Shown one piece after another: positions 21,874 to 28,287 of a stretch of DNA of 28,287 nt. The DNA comes from a virus. The stretch covers positions 1 through 28,287 of IMG/VR virus record IMGVR_UViG_3300046009_000480; one strand, written 5' to 3'. The notes under the pieces are model-generated. The model worked only from the letters and a program-made list of their open reading frames with translations. It ran no database searches and was not told where the DNA came from. Each line of letters starts with the position of its first letter. Position 1 is the first letter of the stretch. Made by a program: the position numbers and the translations under genes.

Positions 21874-22259
21874 TAGCGGTTATCCCCACTTCCTTTGATT
21901 ACGTCTCGTTTCTGGCGGTCACGGAGTTTGTTGACAACACCATGAACAATCTCGTCCATCGTGTACCCCAGTTCATGTGCAGACATGGCAACATACCACA
22001 ACACATCACCAAGTTCAGCAGCAGCACCTACATCATCAAAGGAACCATCACGGATACCTTTCTTGATCTTGCCTGCATATTCTCCTGCTTCAGAGGCTAG
22101 GCCCAAAGCAGTATAGGCTAGACCTTGTTGCTTAGGGTAGATTGCAGTTTTCTGACACTCACTCTGAAACCAATCAAAGTCACTGGTTCGAGCAAACGCA
22201 TCAATATCCGTTTCGTTAATCATGTCTTCCTCTTCATCATATACAGACCATTTAGCCAT
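21873..22259 (-). CDS. MazG-like nucleotide pyrophosphohydrolase
   Basis: The 128-residue product has the all-alpha MazG-type metal site: E57xxE60 ('ASEAGEYAGK') and E82xxD85 ('AAELGDVLWYV'). Such enzymes hydrolyse nucleoside triphosphates (or dUTP, or ppGpp-related signals) to monophosphates. The start at 22259 is set by TGATG overlap with the small upstream ORF. An acidic N-terminal tail of about 25 residues precedes the core. It sits with the reductase in a nucleotide-pool module. Substrate cannot be told from the sequence. Confidence 0.82.
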   Translation of the reverse strand: MAKWSVYDEEEDMINETDIDAFARTSDFDWFQSECQKTAIYPKQQGLAYTALGLASEAGEYAGKIKKGIRDGSFDDVGAAAELGDVLWYVAMSAHELGYTMDEIVHGVVNKLRDRQKRDVIKGSGDNR

Positions 22260-22405
22260 CAGTAGTCGTCCTCATACCTCTCTAAGAAGATATAGCCAAG
22301 ATCATCTAGGATTTCAAGTACCTTCCACAAGGTAAGGTCATGGTCCTTTAGGATAGTCACAAACCCACGATCTTCGATGAGTTTCAAGATTTGTTCTTTA
22401 CTCAC
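22259..22405 (-). CDS. Small hypothetical protein (GTG start)
   Basis: The 48-codon ORF starts with GTG at 22405, overlapping the methyltransferase stop (GTGA), and ends at the MazG start (TGATG). GGAAGA lies 8 bases before the start. The product is helical and acidic ('MSKEQILKLIEDRGFVTILK', 'LTLWKVLEILDDLGYIFLE'). It might be a small winged-helix-like DNA-binding fold, but that is a guess. The double overlap supports it as a gene. Confidence 0.55.
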   Translation of the reverse strand: MSKEQILKLIEDRGFVTILKDHDLTLWKVLEILDDLGYIFLERYEDDY

Positions 22406-22935
22406 GATTTTCTTCCATAGAATGTTGTCTCAGTCTCGTTGTTGGTGAAGAGATACCACGCATAGTTATCCACACCCTTCTTCTTGTTAGTCTCCCAGTA
22501 CATTCGACCTACACTGACCACCTTAGCGCATTTAGCCATGTATGGGCCTACTCGTACATTGTGCATATAGTCCGCAGGCAACAACAACCAAGTAGGTGCT
22601 AGGGTAGGTAGATGGTCTAGAATAGGCTTTAGCATGTCCCATGTAAAGGGTGGGTTAGTGATGAAGTGAGTTACTTCTGGTCCAACCCAACTAAGGGCAA
22701 GACAGTTTCGTTGCTCTACAGTCTTTGCTTGTGGTTCAATGTCCATAGCGCCCACACAGACTACACCATGATGCCTGCACAGTTCGTTGACTAGATCACC
22801 AGCACCAGCACAAGGTTCGATGAAGGCTGTGGGTAGAGGCAGATGTTCGACCAGAGCATTTACAGCAGCAGGGTCGATTGTGGCATAAAAGTCACGACCC
22901 TTCCTCTCGAACTTGTCGTTGTCACGTTTGCCCAT
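22402..22935 (-). CDS. SAM-dependent methyltransferase-like protein
   Basis: The 177-residue product has motif I 'EPCAGAGDLV' (40-49) for SAM binding and motif IV 'ITNPPF' (92-97), the NPPF form used by N6-adenine DNA methyltransferases. The opening 'DFYATIDPAAVNALVEHLP' is typical of small phage adenine methyltransferases. It may protect phage DNA from host restriction or mark it. A target recognition domain is not evident, so specificity is unknown. An HNH gene lies directly upstream, and its stop is adjacent to the ATG at 22935. Confidence 0.8.
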   Translation of the reverse strand: MGKRDNDKFERKGRDFYATIDPAAVNALVEHLPLPTAFIEPCAGAGDLVNELCRHHGVVCVGAMDIEPQAKTVEQRNCLALSWVGPEVTHFITNPPFTWDMLKPILDHLPTLAPTWLLLPADYMHNVRVGPYMAKCAKVVSVGRMYWETNKKKGVDNYAWYLFTNNETETTFYGRKS

Positions 22936-23463
22936 TTAGTCTCTTCCGTGATTTTCGTGGTAGCCGTACTTCACTTCTGCCTCTTTCCTAACTTTGGTAG
23001 CTTCTTCGAGGGTATCGAAGCAACCTAAGTATTTTTGCTTCCCTTCCACCACGATCTGGGCAACCCACCTACGACCACTCTCTTTTCGATAAACTCCACA
23101 CACACCGCTAGTGTTATCTTCGCGCCTTTTCACATTTCTATTATTTTCTTGACTACTAACTACACGTAAATTTGAAATCTTGTTATCATGCTTTACTCCA
23201 TTAATGTGGTCAATTTGTTCAGTAGGCCAACCTCCATAATACAATGCCCAAGCAACTCTATGTGCAAAAAGAGTGGCAGGGGTAACGTGACCTATTTTGT
23301 AACCTCTACTATGTTGAGTAGTAAAAGCTTCTCTACCAGAAAACTTAGTCAACCAGCTTTTTGGCATACCTTCACAATCCAACCAATACAGCTTCCCTGT
23401 TTCTGGTTCGTAACGAAGGCGTTGACGAAGATAGTCAATGTCGATTGTTTCAGTTTTGCCCAC
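22936..23463 (-). CDS. HNH homing endonuclease with AP2 domain
   Basis: The 175-residue product has an HNH-3-like core (H68, then 'IDHINGVKHDNKISNLR' with D85, H86 and N97). A C-terminal AP2 DNA-binding domain follows (about 119-166, 'SGVCGVYRKESGRRWVAQI', 'YLGCFDTLEEATKVRKEAE'). This is a widespread type of free-standing phage homing endonuclease. The start is GTG at 23463, inside the end of the upstream small ORF. Its codon use includes AGA/AGG and AAA at higher rates than neighbours. It is flanked by similar 13-base sequences, TGGGCAAA-AC/CG-TGA, at its start and just after its end. Confidence 0.85.
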   Translation of the reverse strand: MGKTETIDIDYLRQRLRYEPETGKLYWLDCEGMPKSWLTKFSGREAFTTQHSRGYKIGHVTPATLFAHRVAWALYYGGWPTEQIDHINGVKHDNKISNLRVVSSQENNRNVKRREDNTSGVCGVYRKESGRRWVAQIVVEGKQKYLGCFDTLEEATKVRKEAEVKYGYHENHGRD

Positions 23464-23626
23464 TGTTCCAAACCTCTACTTCCATGACCACTGTTGCTTT
23501 AGTCTTTCGGCTTTCTGTGGCAAACATCTTAGCTGCCGCGATAGCCGTTTCTTCTGTGTCGTAGTACAGATAGTCTTTATCCACCACATAGACCCTGTAC
23601 CCCAAGATTTTAACTTCGTTGACCAT
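23450..23626 (-). CDS. Small hypothetical protein upstream of the HNH gene
   Basis: The 58-codon ORF starts with ATG at 23626, within the end of the metallophosphoesterase gene, and ends 14 bases into the HNH gene. The product is 'MVNEVKILGYRVYVVDKDYL' followed by 'DTEETAIAAAKMFATESR' and 'KATVVMEVEVW'. That is a beta-alpha-beta layout often seen in small phage proteins. No function is known. Its last codons (Ser-Gly-Gln-Asn-stop) come from sequence shared with the HNH start. Confidence 0.55.
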   Translation of the reverse strand: MVNEVKILGYRVYVVDKDYLYYDTEETAIAAAKMFATESRKTKATVVMEVEVWNSGQN

Positions 23627-24392
23627 ATTCTTTTTCCAGAGCCTTTAGAGAAACCCATTGCAGATCGTAGTCACCATTCTCGACATAGCGTTTAATCACT
23701 ACTCCTTTGGACCATTCTGCATTAGCTTGTCCTGCCCACTTTTCCTCAGACCCTTTGAAGCATCCTGCAACAAGGCCATTAAGCGGAGTAGGACGAGCAT
23801 CCGCCTTCCGATAATAATGGAACTTGTGGCTATGACCAACAGTGCAACTATGAGCCAGCTTTTCGACAAGGCTGTAGCCATGATGCTTAGTAGACATAGC
23901 TGAACCAAAGTTACCGCTACTAACGTAGTGGCCATATAGAACACCGTCGTACTCAGCAAGTGAAGGGCCTGAGTTTCTGTATCCGTGGTATTCATCGAAC
24001 CAGTAGTCTGTTTGAAGGTGGGAAAATGAGATTCCATATCTACTCCCCTCTAGTCGTGGATCATGGTTGATAGCCTTCTTGATCCTGTTTTCGTGGTTGC
24101 CCTCAAACCCAATCCGATAAGGGCGCTTCTTCTTACTGATCTTGTAGCGACCCCAGATACGATCCTGAGCCTCATTGTAAGCCTCTACGTCCTTCTGGTA
24201 GGACTGTGCCACAATAGCCTGTGGGTAGCGTGTATCGTAGGTGTTTAGGGACTGCATGTCAGCACCATCACCAAGGTCAACACAGTAGTCAGGCTTTACG
24301 TCTTCAATCAAGTCACCCAACCAAGTGAAGCGTTCATTGCTTACATCTGGATGTGCATGGGCGCATGTCCATACGATTACAGTCTTTGTCAA
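23610..24392 (-). CDS. Calcineurin-like metallophosphoesterase
   Basis: The 260-residue product has the metal-binding motifs of this superfamily: a divergent first motif 'CAHAHPD' (10-16), 'GDGAD' (41-45), 'GNHE' (98-101), 'YGHY' (153-156) and 'VGHSH' (185-189). It would cleave phosphomono- or diesters with two metal ions; the substrate is unknown. Related phage proteins are annotated as metallophosphoesterases or phosphodiesterases. The start is TTG at 24392, overlapping the upstream stop as TTGA, with GGGAAG 7 bases ahead. Confidence 0.82.
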   Translation of the reverse strand: MTKTVIVWTCAHAHPDVSNERFTWLGDLIEDVKPDYCVDLGDGADMQSLNTYDTRYPQAIVAQSYQKDVEAYNEAQDRIWGRYKISKKKRPYRIGFEGNHENRIKKAINHDPRLEGSRYGISFSHLQTDYWFDEYHGYRNSGPSLAEYDGVLYGHYVSSGNFGSAMSTKHHGYSLVEKLAHSCTVGHSHKFHYYRKADARPTPLNGLVAGCFKGSEEKWAGQANAEWSKGVVIKRYVENGDYDLQWVSLKALEKEYGQRS

Positions 24393-24634
24393 AACGTGTC
24401 TTCCCAGTCTAGAGGAATGATCTGATCGCAGAAGTGTTCCACAATCTCAATTGCATCATTGAAGTCTTGGAAGATCAAGTCTTCTTCACTCAGAACCCCA
24501 CGTTCATCCCGAATTGTCACCGACAGGACAAACCCTTCTCCATATGGCAACCCAAACCCATCGTCTTCAATATCCCAATCAGGGATTTCAGAGGAGTGAA
24601 TTGGGCCACGAAGGACATTTACAATTTGAACCAT
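24389..24634 (-). CDS. Hypothetical protein, acidic
   Basis: The 81-residue product is acidic ('DWDIEDDGFGLPYGEGF', 'EEDLIFQDFNDAIEIVEHF'). It has a beta-rich first half and a helical end. I do not recognise it. It overlaps the endonuclease I gene by 16 bases and its stop overlaps the TTG start of the phosphoesterase. Its place in the replication block gives no specific clue. Confidence 0.6.
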   Translation of the reverse strand: MVQIVNVLRGPIHSSEIPDWDIEDDGFGLPYGEGFVLSVTIRDERGVLSEEDLIFQDFNDAIEIVEHFCDQIIPLDWEDTF

Positions 24635-25026
24635 TGCTCAGGAACCTCTTTGTCTGCGAATGTGAAGCCATTCTTGTTGCACCAATCAGCGTAGGAAGTC
24701 TTAGAACCTTTGCTGATCTTCGTCTTAGAGTTAGAGAAGACAAACCTAATGTCCAGATCAGGGTATTGTTGCTGAACCAGTAGGTGTTTCTTTCTGTCTG
24801 CTACCACAAACCTTCCTTTGGTTTCTACGATGATCCCATTAGGAAGTACGAAGTCTGGGGTGTAGGTGTGAAGGCTTTCTGGAACAACATACTTGATCTT
24901 TGTTGTCTCATACTCGACCTTCACACCCTGTTGTTCTAACTGCTTGGCTACTTTGCCTTCTAGACCTGATCGGTATCCCCTTGATTTGGGGGTTCCCACA
25001 TTTGGTTTTCGTAACGTCTTAGCCAC
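24619..25026 (-). CDS. T7-type endonuclease I (Holliday junction resolvase)
   Basis: The 135-residue product matches T7 gp3. E23, D58, E68 and K70 in 'SGLEGKVAKQL', 'YTPDFVL' and 'VETKGRF' correspond to T7 E20, D55, E65 and K67 with a constant offset of three. The enzyme cuts branched DNA, resolves junctions, and helps degrade host DNA. It starts with GTG at 25026, with GGGAG 6 bases ahead. It lies inside the end of the exonuclease gene, overlapping by 67 bases in a different frame. The C-terminus 'SYADWCNKNGF' also fits T7-like endonucleases. Confidence 0.88.
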   Translation of the reverse strand: MAKTLRKPNVGTPKSRGYRSGLEGKVAKQLEQQGVKVEYETTKIKYVVPESLHTYTPDFVLPNGIIVETKGRFVVADRKKHLLVQQQYPDLDIRFVFSNSKTKISKGSKTSYADWCNKNGFTFADKEVPEQWFKL

Positions 25027-25667
25027 AACAGTCTCCCATTCAGTACTGCACGGTCATAGTCCCCTTCATAAGCCTCAAGACAGCGTTTCCACATTTCTTG
25101 TTCTGTGGTAGCACCCTCAAGGATTTTCTGAGAGGTAATCTCACCGACCTTCCAGACACCAACAATGTTATCAGCCCTGTCTCCCATCAGCAGTTGTTGA
25201 TAGAAAAACAACAAACCTTCCCACTGTTCAATATCTGACCACTCTCGTCTAGTTGGATTGTAGAGTTTACAAGGGACTTGTCGGAAGTCTTTGTCGATAG
25301 AGACAATTACTGCATTGGGATACAGCTTGGTCGCTTGTATAGCAATTGCATCATCAGCTTCTTCCCCGTCTGTCAGTTCAGAGATATAGTTATCAAGGAT
25401 ATACTCTCTGGCAAGACCCAATAACGTAGGTTTCTCAGCCTTCCTGTTGCCCTTGTAACTCTTAGAGATTTCCTTTCGGAAGTTGTTTGGCCCTGTCAAG
25501 AAGGCTTTGTATGTCAAATCATCCCCATACCTCTCCTTGACTGCTTCGACACTATCCTTGAACAGTTCATCAATCTTTTGAAGAACTCCCCCAATAGTGT
25601 CGTTGTCTTTGGATAACGCAGCCCTGTAAGCAAAAGGGTCAGCGTCGATCAGGATATGCTTTGTCAT
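24960..25667 (-). CDS. 5'-3' exonuclease, FEN/PIN family
   Basis: The 235-residue product has acidic residues of the FEN-type active site: 'LIDADPFAYRAA' (D8, D10), 'DGEEADDAIA' (103-106) and 'VSIDKDFRQV' (123-130). 'MGDRADNIVGVWKVGE' (161-176) is the helix-hairpin-helix start. It is likely to work as the T7 gp6-like exonuclease, removing primers and degrading host DNA. The start overlaps the thyX stop (ATGA at 25667-25664). Confidence 0.88.
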   Translation of the reverse strand: MTKHILIDADPFAYRAALSKDNDTIGGVLQKIDELFKDSVEAVKERYGDDLTYKAFLTGPNNFRKEISKSYKGNRKAEKPTLLGLAREYILDNYISELTDGEEADDAIAIQATKLYPNAVIVSIDKDFRQVPCKLYNPTRREWSDIEQWEGLLFFYQQLLMGDRADNIVGVWKVGEITSQKILEGATTEQEMWKRCLEAYEGDYDRAVLNGRLLWLRRYENQMWEPPNQGDTDQV

Positions 25668-26329
25668 TCCTTACCTGTCAGGTTGAAGACTGTGGGAAAT
25701 GCTGGGACCAGCACCTTTTTGATCTTACGGGCCAACATAACATGTTCCCACTGGGTCACACCGGGATCATCACGAACTTCTAGATAGTGCAACCAACTAC
25801 GAAGAGTGCCATTGACGTATAAGCGGCTCATAGTCAGACCTTCGGGAAGGATAACTCTAGCACACTCTTTAGCGACTTGTTGCTCTCTCAGGTGTTCGTA
25901 CAGGTTCTTAGAGAGGTTCCCAAGTTGTCCTACAGAGTGTTTTATCATACCTTTATCTACAGGGTCCAGATCATCAACACTATTCTGACGGTTCTTATCG
26001 TCTTGCCTACGGAACTCACGGTCAGTAAACTCGATTTCATCAGAGTAGCGTTGACTAAACTCTTGGAAGCTGAACGAGCGGTGACGCAACAACTGTCGGG
26101 TAATATCCCTCGGAGCCTCTACCTCGACCACAGCATTGACCATTTCGAAGACTGACCAATGCTTGTTCTTGACACAGTAGTTCAAGAGTTTCTCTGCTGT
26201 GTCGAAGTTGTCTTGGTTAGAGGGGTTAGACACCCTAGCGCAGTATGCTAGGATGCCTTCCGAATTAGGGATACGAGCCTCGATTGTTGGTTGAGTAAGT
26301 CCAATCAGTCGGGCATTGATCTTTGTCAA
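25664..26329 (-). CDS. thyX: Flavin-dependent thymidylate synthase
   Basis: The 221-residue product makes dTMP from dUMP, using FAD and methylene-tetrahydrofolate. It has the ThyX signature RHRx7S: 'RHRSFSFQEFS' at residues 82-92 (R82, S92), followed by 'QRYSD'. The C-terminal 'EVRDDPGVTQWEHVMLARKI' region is also typical. The start is TTG at 26329, overlapping the upstream stop as TTGA; the ribosome site is weak, so translation is probably coupled. It complements the ribonucleotide reductase in the nucleotide module. Confidence 0.92.
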   Translation of the reverse strand: MTKINARLIGLTQPTIEARIPNSEGILAYCARVSNPSNQDNFDTAEKLLNYCVKNKHWSVFEMVNAVVEVEAPRDITRQLLRHRSFSFQEFSQRYSDEIEFTDREFRRQDDKNRQNSVDDLDPVDKGMIKHSVGQLGNLSKNLYEHLREQQVAKECARVILPEGLTMSRLYVNGTLRSWLHYLEVRDDPGVTQWEHVMLARKIKKVLVPAFPTVFNLTGKE

Positions 26330-26517
26330 AGTGTTGTACCCACTTCTTTTCCGTTGTCATAGACAGCTACCATCTGGTTCACATACTTGTATCCAGAGCC
26401 TTGCATAAAGGACAGGAACAGTTCTAGTACCTCTGGCACCGTCTCTGCTTGACCTTCGACATTGACAGCGCGATAGTCACCACCTTCGTCGTCATACATT
26501 CCAAACGTGAACCGCAT
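26326..26517 (-). CDS. Small hypothetical protein
   Basis: The 63-residue product starts 'MRFTFGMYDDEGGDYRAVNV', with a helix 'VPEVLELFLSFMQGSGY' and a final strand 'YVNQMVAVYD'. It looks like a small alpha-beta fold. I cannot name it. Its start shares a base with the stop of the single-strand-binding-like gene (TAATG), and its stop overlaps the thyX TTG, so it belongs to the early operon. Confidence 0.6.
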   Translation of the reverse strand: MRFTFGMYDDEGGDYRAVNVEGQAETVPEVLELFLSFMQGSGYKYVNQMVAVYDNGKEVGTTL

Positions 26518-27017
26518 TATGCTGCTTCCTCTTGATTAGGACGGGTATAGGGCAGGAACTCAACGATCTTGACCTTGGTGAGAGAGGTACGGCTGATAGG
26601 CTTACCATCCTGACCTTTGAAAGTCGTGATAAGGTTGGTAATCTCTGCTACCGTACCGTTACCAATCAGACCATCGACTTCAACATCCCAAGGCTTACCT
26701 TCGCTGTTGACCACTTTCGGGGGACCACCAGCTTTCAGGATAGGCGTACCATCGCTTTTCTGGACAAGGTGCTTACGCTCAAACTTCACAGCGATTTTGC
26801 CATCACCTTCCAGAAGACGTTTTTGGATAGGCTTCTTCTGCGAACCTGCTTTCTTGAGTTTATCAAACTCCGACTTGTCGAGAACTTGAGTCACAGTGTA
26901 TGCTCCATCACAAGGCTCATAGACACCTTCATACCCAACCATTTCACGATTGTTCTCGAACACCTTAGCCCACTCAATCGGGCCAGTCGTAGTCACTTCT
27001 TTATAGCTAGTAGCCAT
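26517..27017 (-). CDS. Single-stranded DNA-binding protein-like
   Basis: The product of about 166 residues is probably an OB-fold DNA-binding protein of the phage SSB kind. 'GPIEWAKVFENNREMVGYEGVYEP' opens the family-like region. The middle is Lys-rich ('KKPIQKRLLEGDGKIAVKFERKH'), and 'GKPWDVEVDGLIGNGTVAEITNLITT' near the C-terminus resembles 'I.NGS.v.v' of T7-like SSBs. The acidic tail 'PNQEEAA' also fits. ATG 27017 gives 4 bases to GAGGA; ATG 27020 leaves only 1. It is the first gene behind a strong promoter, which fits a highly needed early protein. The specific family is not certain. Confidence 0.65.
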   Translation of the reverse strand: MATSYKEVTTTGPIEWAKVFENNREMVGYEGVYEPCDGAYTVTQVLDKSEFDKLKKAGSQKKPIQKRLLEGDGKIAVKFERKHLVQKSDGTPILKAGGPPKVVNSEGKPWDVEVDGLIGNGTVAEITNLITTFKGQDGKPISRTSLTKVKIVEFLPYTRPNQEEAA

Positions 27018-27030
27018 CATTTCCTCATTT

Positions 27031-27093
27031 TGTCAGGACAACCGATTCGGTCGGTCTTTGCATATAGTTGTACAGTTGGTTCTTGTCAACTGT
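27031..27093. promoter_or_regulatory. Inverted repeats around the early promoter (candidate operators)
   Basis: Three inverted repeats overlap the promoter. ACAGTTG (27072-27078) and CAACTGT (27087-27093) are 7-base arms, 8 bases apart, covering the -35 and spacer. ACCGA-T-TCGGT (27041-27051) lies just past the likely start point. TGTC-AG-GACA (27031-27040) lies directly next to it. They may be repressor sites or mRNA hairpins. Confidence 0.45.
27061..27089 (-). promoter_or_regulatory. Sigma-70-like promoter of the early block
   Basis: On the minus strand TTGACA (27089-27084) is followed by exactly 17 bases and TATATG (27066-27061). The -35 is a perfect consensus and the -10 agrees at 4 of 6 positions. 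Transcription would start near 27053-27055 and run leftward into the SSB-like gene and the operon beyond. The only sizeable non-coding gap of this strand (27021-27106) holds it. Confidence 0.7.
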
Positions 27094-27106
27094 CTAACCA
27101 CATTAT

Positions 27107-28287
27107 TTAGTGCGTTTCGGCATAATTTTTTCCGATCTGCACGTCTACGTCTAGCAGGACATTCAGCTTAAGTTTGTCGTTGGTCTTCTTGATAGACCCC
27201 TTAAGAATGTCTGCGATATACTCGGTCACTTGTTCCTTCACATAGAAGCCAACCTCGTCGTGAAACTGCATGGCGATCTTGATGCCAGCCTTGCGACAGA
27301 ACGACAACCAAGTGTCAAAGCAATAGACACCTGTAGATTGGTTAGCAGTAGAGAAACGATCCTTTTCAGATCGTAGGTTGTGCCAGAACTTAGAGACAGG
27401 GTTCTGTAGCCACATAGAGTTGCCCACAAGTTTGACCTTGAAACTCTCTGTTGCTTTGACCACAGAATGATTCCGTTCCCAGTAAGCCTTGATGATTGCT
27501 GTAGCCTCTTTAGGGGTCACACCAATCTCTCTGGCAAGTTTAGCTGCACCTACACCGTAGACGCAACTATAGTTCGCAGCCTTGTACTTGCTACGAATAG
27601 GTTTCAGGTTAATCTCCCCTCTTGCATGTTTCGCTGCATCTTCTGCGGTGATAGCACCTGCAAACTCCGCAAGATTAAGGTGGGGGTCAAATCCCGGTAG
27701 GCTCATTTCTGCCACATAGGCAGGATCGTAGGGCTTCATGTAGTGGCGCTTTGTGGTATCCTCTAGGGAAACCATGTCAGACCCTACCAGATCGAAGCCA
27801 TCAGGGGCAATCAAGCAACCCCTAATCTCTGCACCCCAAGGCTTGTCCACCTTCGGGATATTAGCTAGGGGCTTGGCATGTTTGAACCTGAACGTGTTTG
27901 TTAAGCCTGCCACAGAAGCAACAAGCCAACCATCTGTGTGGCTATCCAGCATAGCCTTGAAGAAGCCCTTTCGGTGACGGATAACAGTCAGACCCTCTAG
28001 AATTTCCACGCCGGGGGCTTTGTCCTTGAGACTAGTGACACTGGCACAGAGTTGACCACCTTCTGCGTGGGTGGCTGGATAACGTACTTGGGCAATGCGC
28101 TTCTCCACACCAGTCTGCTTGTTCTTGTCGTATTTCCACGTCTGGGGTTCCCAGCCAAGTCTGTAGAGCCAATCCTTGACCTGAGCATCGCTGTTGGGAT
28201 TAGCGTCTTCCCAGTCAACGACCATTTCCACCGTATCCCCCTCGAAGTTAGAGGGCAGTTCAGATTGGAAGAGAATATTGAGCCACT
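27107..28287 (-). CDS. Family A DNA polymerase, polymerase domain (partial)
   Basis: The frame is open to the window end, so the N-terminal part (including any 3'-5' exonuclease domain) lies outside. A GTG at 28231 is internal. Counting from there, motif A has D152 and E157 ('GSDMVSLEDTT'). Motif B is R213, K217, Y221 and Y225 ('RSKYKAANYSCVYGVG'), in the exact spacing of Pol I R754, K758, F762 and Y766; Tyr at the F762 site is as in T7. Motif C is 'FHDEV' (H324, D325, E326). It is the replicative polymerase of the phage, T7-like. Motif A continues 'LEDTTKRHYM' rather than 'LELR', an unusual variant. Confidence 0.88.
   Translation of the reverse strand, partial: WLNILFQSELPSNFEGDTVEMVVDWEDANPNSDAQVKDWLYRLGWEPQTWKYDKNKQTGVEKRIAQVRYPATHAEGGQLCASVTSLKDKAPGVEILEGLTVIRHRKGFFKAMLDSHTDGWLVASVAGLTNTFRFKHAKPLANIPKVDKPWGAEIRGCLIAPDGFDLVGSDMVSLEDTTKRHYMKPYDPAYVAEMSLPGFDPHLNLAEFAGAITAEDAAKHARGEINLKPIRSKYKAANYSCVYGVGAAKLAREIGVTPKEATAIIKAYWERNHSVVKATESFKVKLVGNSMWLQNPVSKFWHNLRSEKDRFSTANQSTGVYCFDTWLSFCRKAGIKIAMQFHDEVGFYVKEQVTEYIADILKGSIKKTNDKLKLNVLLDVDVQIGKNYAETH

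Noticed and set aside
1-28287. CRISPR arrays, tRNA genes, insertion sequences, integrase or attachment sites
   Set aside because: I looked for spaced direct repeats, cloverleaf-like segments, transposase or integrase motifs and found none that I could support.

Overview
This window is a 28.3 kb piece of a tailed double-stranded DNA phage genome with a siphovirus-type layout: a separate tail tube, a tail assembly chaperone with frameshift signal, a long tape measure protein and no contractile sheath gene. The host is very likely Gram-negative, because the lysis genes include a signal-arrest-release type lysozyme and a lipoprotein with a C-terminal membrane segment that could be a unimolecular spanin. 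The adenosylcobalamin-type (class II) ribonucleotide reductase, ThyX and T7-like nucleases resemble phages of alphaproteobacteria such as roseophages. That host assignment is inference from gene content and was not tested by a search.

Left part (1-18058, plus strand) is the late structural and lysis block. In order it holds the portal C-terminus (partial), a virion protein, a ChaB/XkdF-type head maturation protease, an HNH endonuclease, an acidic scaffold-like protein, a DUF2190-type decoration protein, the major capsid protein, a hypothetical, four head-tail connector/terminator genes, a small ORF, the tail tube, the tail assembly chaperone pair (-1 frameshift), the tape measure, three tail tip/fibre genes, a fibre-assembly-like protein, lysozyme, a candidate spanin and a holin-like membrane protein. 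A strong rho-independent terminator (18083-18121) closes the block.

Right part (28287-18127, minus strand) is the convergent replication and nucleotide block. In transcription order it holds a family A DNA polymerase (partial), a promoter with inverted repeats, a single-strand-binding-like protein, a hypothetical, thyX, a 5'-3' exonuclease, a T7-type endonuclease I, a hypothetical, a metallophosphoesterase, small ORFs, an HNH-AP2 endonuclease, a methyltransferase-like protein, a MazG-like pyrophosphohydrolase, class II ribonucleotide reductase, glutaredoxin, a PhoH-like ATPase, a DUF3310 protein and small ORFs. Most genes overlap the next by 1-4 bases (ATGA, TGATG, TAATG), so the block is tightly coupled. 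Five ORFs under 60 codons fill the apparent gaps.

The most notable points are: an HNH gene that seems to separate a head protease from its last conserved strand, which now begins the scaffold ORF; a second HNH gene flanked by near-identical 13-base sequences; a compact pseudoknot-capable leader with three CCCGACA repeats before the tail chaperone; a canonical TTTTTTG slippery site; and a six-module receptor-binding-like fibre. I saw no clear sign of a wholly new defence or mobile system beyond these.
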